Part shown: in pieces, positions 55,595 to 59,450 of the stretch
Numbering within the stretch: the stretch's first letter is position 1
Layout of the letters: the number at the start of each line of letters is the position of its first letter
From: Deltaproteobacteria bacterium
Lineage (GTDB): Bacteria > Desulfobacterota > Desulfobacteria > Desulfobacterales > Desulfobacteraceae
NCBI GenBank assembly: GCA_013151635.1
Contig: JAADHV010000048.1
Coordinates: 1-59,450, forward strand
DNA: 59,450 nt
Direction: 5' to 3'
Program-made: the position numbers and the translations under genes
The notes under the pieces: model-generated
What the model saw: only the letters and a program-made list of their open reading frames with translations
Told to the model about the DNA's origin: nothing
Database searches by the model: none

Positions 55595-55631
55595 TTTTTT
55601 ACCTCTCCGTAATTTTAAGAAATAACCCTTT

Positions 55632-56030
55632 TTATTCAAACAGGCTGTTCATGCCGGAAATAATATCATCAAAAGAGGTCCCGCCGGGAAACACTTTTGC
55701 CACCCCCATTTTCTTGAGCCCTGGAATATCCTGATGTGGAATGACGCCCCCCACCGTCAGGCGGATATCATCAATCCCTTTTTCTTTCATCATGGAGATG
55801 AGCTTTTCAGATATGGGCAGGTGGGCTCCTGACATGATGCTTAACCCTATGACATCCACAGCCTCCTGGATGGCGGTCTGTATGATCTGATCAAGGGTCT
55901 GGTGAAGCCCTGAATAAATCACTTCCATGCCTGCATCTCTTAAGGCCAGGGCCACAATTTTTGCGCCTTTGTCATGTCCGTCAAGCCCTGGTTTTGCGAT
56001 CAGCACCCGAATTTTGTTTTTTGTTTCCAT
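55632..56030 (-). CDS. Coenzyme-B12 mutase, small cobalamin-binding subunit
   Basis: This 132-residue Rossmann-type domain binds cobalamin base-off through the His of GLDGHDKGAK (DxHxxG motif); LSIMSGAH and GGVIPHQD complete the cofactor pocket. Its length fits stand-alone B12 domains that pair with a separate catalytic chain. It lies 37 bases before the large-subunit gene and 43 after the MeaB gene. Confidence 0.93.
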   Translation of the reverse strand: METKNKIRVLIAKPGLDGHDKGAKIVALALRDAGMEVIYSGLHQTLDQIIQTAIQEAVDVIGLSIMSGAHLPISEKLISMMKEKGIDDIRLTVGGVIPHQDIPGLKKMGVAKVFPGGTSFDDIISGMNSLFE

Positions 56031-56073
56031 AAGAAAATTTTCCTTTATGTCTTTTCCTTTAACCTTTTGTTCT

Positions 56074-57018
56074 TTAAAAAACGCAGATTTTATTTACAAT
56101 CTTTTCAGCCGCAGTCAGGGGGTCCATCCTGCGGGATTTGATTTTGCCGGCTGCTGCCTTAAAGTCTTTTGATTCTTTTATAAATAAAAGTATTTTTTCC
56201 AGGGTCAGGTCCTTTAGAAGCGATTGAAAATATAATAGTTCCAGTTCTTTTCTTTTCTCGTTTATACTGCTGTTTTGTTCCATGAATTCAAAATGGGATA
56301 AAAATGTATCGGCAAGTTCCTTAACTCCTGTTCCGTCAGGGGCAATGGTTTTTACTATCCTTGGGGTCCATCCTGTTTTATCGGGTTTCCGCATGCCAAG
56401 CATCATTTTTAGCGATAGAACTTTTGCATCAGCGTCAGGCCTGTCACATTTATTGACAATAAAGATATCGCAGGTTTCAAGAATGCCGGCTTTTATGGCC
56501 TGGATGCCGTCCCCTGTCCCGGGGATGCTGACGACCCCGATTGAATGGGCAAGCCCGGCTATTTCAAACTCTGCCTGTCCCGCCCCCACGGTTTCAATAA
56601 TAATGATATCATAACCCATGGCATCAAAGACAAGGGCAGTATCTTTTGTTGCCCGTGAAAGACCTCCTGCCTGTCCCCTTGATGCCATGGAACGGATGAA
56701 GACGCCGTCATCCGCAGCATGGCGCTGCATGCGGAGCCTGTCCCCTAAGATCGCCCCGCCTGAAACAGGGCTTGTAGGGTCAACGGCAATGACGGCAACC
56801 TTTTTGCCGTATTTTCGAAATTCCAGGATCAAACCATCAATCAGGGTGGATTTGCCCGCGCCGGGAGGCCCTGTAATCCCGATTATAAAGGCGTTGCCTG
56901 AATAAGGATAGAGTTCTTTTAAAAGTTTGAAGGCACAAGGATCGTTATCTTCAATAAAACGTATAAGCCTTGCTCCTGCAAGCTTGTTTCCCGAGAGTAT
57001 GTCTTTTGTCTTAAGCAC
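56074..57018 (-). CDS. meaB: MeaB/ArgK-type mutase chaperone GTPase
   Basis: This 314-residue G3E-family GTPase has Walker A GPPGAGKSTL, the DPTSPVSGGAILGDR switch region and the NKCD base-recognition motif. MeaB proteins load adenosylcobalamin and protect B12 mutases from inactivation. It lies directly upstream of the mutase subunits and overlaps the GntR gene by eight bases. Confidence 0.93.
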   Translation of the reverse strand: MLKTKDILSGNKLAGARLIRFIEDNDPCAFKLLKELYPYSGNAFIIGITGPPGAGKSTLIDGLILEFRKYGKKVAVIAVDPTSPVSGGAILGDRLRMQRHAADDGVFIRSMASRGQAGGLSRATKDTALVFDAMGYDIIIIETVGAGQAEFEIAGLAHSIGVVSIPGTGDGIQAIKAGILETCDIFIVNKCDRPDADAKVLSLKMMLGMRKPDKTGWTPRIVKTIAPDGTGVKELADTFLSHFEFMEQNSSINEKRKELELLYFQSLLKDLTLEKILLFIKESKDFKAAAGKIKSRRMDPLTAAEKIVNKICVF

Positions 57019-57700
57019 TCTTTTTGTTCTCTTTTTCTTCTTTTTCCAATTGAGTTAAAACAGCATTTTTACCTTTAATTATGTGGGCCCTTACAAGCTT
57101 CTCCACTGTTTCCCCATCCCTTTTTTTAATGGCCTCCAGCATCTTTACGTGGTCATCATTGCTTTTGTGGGCATATTCATCCTGTTTCAGGATAATCTGT
57201 CTGAACCTTGAGATTTGTGCCCGGAGCTGGTTTATCATTTTAATGAGTTTCGGGCTCTTGCTTAACCCGTAGAGAAGATCATGGAAACTTGTATTGATTT
57301 CCTGGAGCTTGTCATTGTCGTTTTCTTCAAGGCAGGCTCTAAACTGTCTTATCTTTTTTTCAAGGGGAATAAGGTCCTTTTCTTTGTGGTTCTCTGCTGC
57401 AAGCCTTGCTGCATATGCTTCAAGAACGCTCCTGATTCCGAATGTCTGGTCAATATCATCTTTTGTGAGCGTCACCACCCGGAATCCTCCCGAAGTGGTT
57501 TTTTCAAGGAAATCTTCTCTTTCAAGCTTGTGAAGTGCCTCCCGCAACGGGGTCCTGCTGATACCCAGCATGTCTGCAATCCTGCTTTCCACAAGTCTTG
57601 ACCCAGGCTCAATGGTCTGGTCGATTATGGCTTTTTTCAAATAGTCAAATACATCCTGTCCCAGGGACTTTCTTTCCTTAAAATTGTTGCTTAATTTCAT
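57011..57700 (-). CDS. GntR-family regulator (FadR/FCD type)
   Basis: This 229-residue protein has an N-terminal winged helix (ADMLGISRTPLREALHKLE) and a helical FCD ligand domain. It is the only DNA-binding regulator inside the minus-strand set, with its start overlapping the dehydrogenase stop by four bases. It probably represses the cluster and responds to the substrate or a CoA intermediate. Confidence 0.92.
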   Translation of the reverse strand: MKLSNNFKERKSLGQDVFDYLKKAIIDQTIEPGSRLVESRIADMLGISRTPLREALHKLEREDFLEKTTSGGFRVVTLTKDDIDQTFGIRSVLEAYAARLAAENHKEKDLIPLEKKIRQFRACLEENDNDKLQEINTSFHDLLYGLSKSPKLIKMINQLRAQISRFRQIILKQDEYAHKSNDDHVKMLEAIKKRDGETVEKLVRAHIIKGKNAVLTQLEKEEKENKKSA

Positions 57701-58866
57701 CTGGATAAAATTTCCCTTCCAATTGTGGTTTGCAGGACTTCATGGGTCCCGCCGCCGTAGAGCAGAAAACGGTTGTCCCTGTAATATCTTTGTACGGAAT
57801 ATTCCATGGAATATGCATATCCCCCGAAAATTCTCATGGCCTCATCAGAGGCACTGCATGCTGATTCAACCGTAAAATATTTTGCCATGGATGCATCGTT
57901 CAGGCAGGATACCCCATTGTCGATCAAATTAGTTACCTTGTTCACCATGAGCTGTCCAGCCTCAAGATTGACTGCCATGTTGGCGATTTTTGCCTGTATG
58001 AGCTGGTAATTGCCGATGGGTTTTCCAAATGCCGTTCTTTCCTTGCAGTACTTAATGGAATCATCCATGGCAGCCCTGTGAAGACCCAGGGCCAGGGATG
58101 CTGTCATGATCCTGATTTCAGCCAGGATTTTTAAGAGCACATCAAGTCCTCTTCCTTCTTCTCCCAGCCTGTAATGGTCGGGTATATGGCAGTTATTGAA
58201 ATAGATTTCCGAAATGGATGAACTCCGTGTCCCTAAAAGATCAAAGGGCTTGGAGTATGAAAATCCCGGTGTGTCCTTTGGCACAAGGAAAAACCCCAGT
58301 CCCTTGAATCCCCTGGATGGATCAGTCTGGCATAATACAGTATGAAAGTCCGCCTTGGGACCGGAGGTGGACCATGTTTTCATTCCATTGATCACCCATC
58401 CGTCACTGGTCTTTGTGGCTTTGGTACTCACTGCTTTAAGATCTGACCCTGCATCCGGTTCGGTCAGTTGAAAGGCCCCTTTTTTTTCTCCTTTCAGGGC
58501 CGGGTATAAATATTTTTCATGTAGTTCCTTTGTCCCGAAAAGATAAAGCCCGTTAGTGGCCATGAGACACTGCATGGCAACAGTGGCGGCAAGACTCATC
58601 AAACCCCTGGCAAGCTCCTGCATGGCAATGCAGTAAAGCGTGGTGTTTCCACCGGCCCCGCCAACATCCCTGGGGTACCTGATGCCGAAAAGTCCCATAT
58701 CACCGAGCTTTTTGAAAAGGTGGTCCGGAAACCTGGCTTGTTCGTCATACTCTCTTGCAATGGGAATCACTTCCCTGTCCACAAAATCCCGCATGGTCTT
58801 TCTTACCATGTCTTCTGTATTGGACCTGATTTTAAGTTTCCCGGTTTTTTTTGTTGCAGGTTTCAT
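57697..58866 (-). CDS. Acyl-CoA dehydrogenase lacking both usual catalytic-base positions
   Basis: This 389-residue acyl-CoA dehydrogenase has intact flavin motifs (LTEPDAGSDLKAV, GGYAYSMEYSVQRYYRD). The MCAD-type catalytic Glu position is Gly (YGGGTHEV), and the helix-G position used by isovaleryl- and long-chain enzymes is Ile, with a Glu one residue earlier (AEIRIM, about residue 250). If the substrate is a malonyl-CoA derivative, decarboxylation could generate the carbanion without a base. Benzylmalonyl-CoA dehydrogenase of auxin degradation does such a step. ATG 58866 overlaps the ETF stop and follows GGAGGA. Confidence 0.88.
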   Translation of the reverse strand: MKPATKKTGKLKIRSNTEDMVRKTMRDFVDREVIPIAREYDEQARFPDHLFKKLGDMGLFGIRYPRDVGGAGGNTTLYCIAMQELARGLMSLAATVAMQCLMATNGLYLFGTKELHEKYLYPALKGEKKGAFQLTEPDAGSDLKAVSTKATKTSDGWVINGMKTWSTSGPKADFHTVLCQTDPSRGFKGLGFFLVPKDTPGFSYSKPFDLLGTRSSSISEIYFNNCHIPDHYRLGEEGRGLDVLLKILAEIRIMTASLALGLHRAAMDDSIKYCKERTAFGKPIGNYQLIQAKIANMAVNLEAGQLMVNKVTNLIDNGVSCLNDASMAKYFTVESACSASDEAMRIFGGYAYSMEYSVQRYYRDNRFLLYGGGTHEVLQTTIGREILSR

Positions 58867-59450
58867 CACAGGGCTCCTCCGTTTGACAATTTCTTTATCA
58901 TTTCAGGCACAATATCATTGACATCTCCCACAATGCCCCAGTTGGCCACCTGGAAAATCGGGGCTTTAGGGTCATTGTTAATAGCAATGATATACCTTGC
59001 GCCCGTCATTCCGGCCCTGTGCTGGATAGCACCTGATATGCCGCAGGCAATGTAGATTTCAGGCCTTACTGTTTTTTTTTCCTGTCTGTCCCACCTGGGA
59101 GCTTTTGGGCAGGATTCCCTGTTCAACGATCAGTCTTGTGCAGGCAAGCTCTCCACCCAGAAGGTCTGCAAGTTTTTTAAGCATATCAAAACCTTTTTTT
59201 TCGTCAATACCACGGCCGCCTGCCACGATCACATTTGCCTGTGTAATGTCTGTACCTTTTTTTTTCTCTTTTACGATTTCAAGGATCTTTGTCCTGATAC
59301 CGGTTTCGGAAAGCTTTGGGGTGAATTTGATAATATCGGCATTGTTTTGTGACACAATTTTTTTTTCCATTACCCCCGGTCTTACCGTTGCCATCTGGGG
59401 ACGGGAATACCGGTTGGCAATGGTGGCCATTACATTGCCGCCAAAGGCCG
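58866..59450 (-). CDS. etfA: Electron-transfer flavoprotein alpha subunit, partial and frameshifted
   Basis: Two overlapping frames together encode the C-terminal half of ETF alpha. The upstream frame, open at the right edge of the window, reads [17 protein letters not shown] and later VGQTGK. The downstream frame continues [19 protein letters not shown] and [13 protein letters not shown]-type FAD-binding sequence to the stop. They join at a run of nine A (minus strand, 59072-59080); eight A would restore one continuous protein. It may be a sequencing or assembly error, a real mutation or slippage. ETF would accept electrons from the adjacent dehydrogenase. The N-terminus lies beyond the window. 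Confidence 0.88.

Noticed and set aside
53957-57018. A plain propionate-pathway methylmalonyl-CoA mutase operon
   Set aside because: Not excluded, but no epimerase or carboxylase genes are nearby, and the flanking hydantoinase, PaaK-type ligase and molybdenum enzymes fit a different pathway better.
1-59450. CRISPR arrays, tRNA or rRNA genes, integrases and insertion sequences
   Set aside because: I looked for regular spaced repeats, clover-leaf patterns and transposase-like proteins and saw none.

Overview
The window looks like chromosomal DNA of an anaerobic, acyl-CoA-degrading deltaproteobacterium, most likely a sulfate reducer of the Desulfobacula/Desulfobacterium type. That placement is inferred from gene content: many acyl-CoA dehydrogenases and CoA ligases, sigma-54 regulators, molybdenum hydroxylases, TRAP transport, large sensory kinases and selenocysteine use. 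I see no rRNA, tRNA, CRISPR array, insertion sequence or phage gene.

Region 1 (1-10.4 kb, + strand) is a sigma-54-controlled catabolic operon. A CBS/PAS/AAA+ activator precedes a -24/-12 promoter at 2755. Downstream lie an HSD10-type dehydrogenase, an SCP2-type thiolase with an OB-fold partner, two acyl-CoA dehydrogenases, an acyl-CoA ligase and a CaiB-family protein whose residues mark it as an alpha-methylacyl-CoA racemase. Together they resemble a beta-oxidation route for 2-methyl-branched acids. On the opposite strand follow a ketopantoate-reductase-like gene and a previously hidden selenocysteine gene (SelW/Rdx family, in-frame TGA plus SECIS hairpin).

Region 2 (11.8-32.8 kb) is mostly sensory. 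It holds a periplasmic binding protein, a PAS histidine kinase, a chemoreceptor and CheW behind a sigma-54-like promoter, then a lone receiver and an NtrC-type regulator paired with a 1256-residue hybrid kinase. Next come lipoproteins, a secreted C2-PASTA-PPC-TPR protein, two AT-rich surface-protein genes, a metallo-beta-lactamase-fold remnant, a crotonase lacking both catalytic glutamates, a kinase-like protein without an ATPase domain and a second chemoreceptor.

Region 3 (32.8 kb to the right edge, all - strand) is a 26.6 kb colinear gene set that reads right to left. It begins with an ETF alpha subunit (frameshifted in this sequence), an acyl-CoA dehydrogenase, a GntR regulator, a MeaB GTPase and a two-subunit B12 mutase. 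These are followed by hydantoinase A and B, a PaaK-type CoA ligase, a first molybdenum hydroxylase, a TRAP transporter and a second molybdenum enzyme. The set ends with two molybdenum-enzyme accessory proteins, a thiolase, a saccharopine-dehydrogenase-like protein and a class III aminotransferase. The combination of Mo hydroxylase, hydantoinase, CoA ligase, carboxyacyl-CoA mutase and acyl-CoA dehydrogenase matches the logic of anaerobic indole-3-acetate degradation known from denitrifying betaproteobacteria. The second molybdenum enzyme is unusual: its FAD subunit has the exact four-cysteine [4Fe-4S] spacing of 4-hydroxybenzoyl-CoA reductase, while its large subunit carries Met where the family has its catalytic Glu. 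It is the best candidate for undescribed chemistry here.
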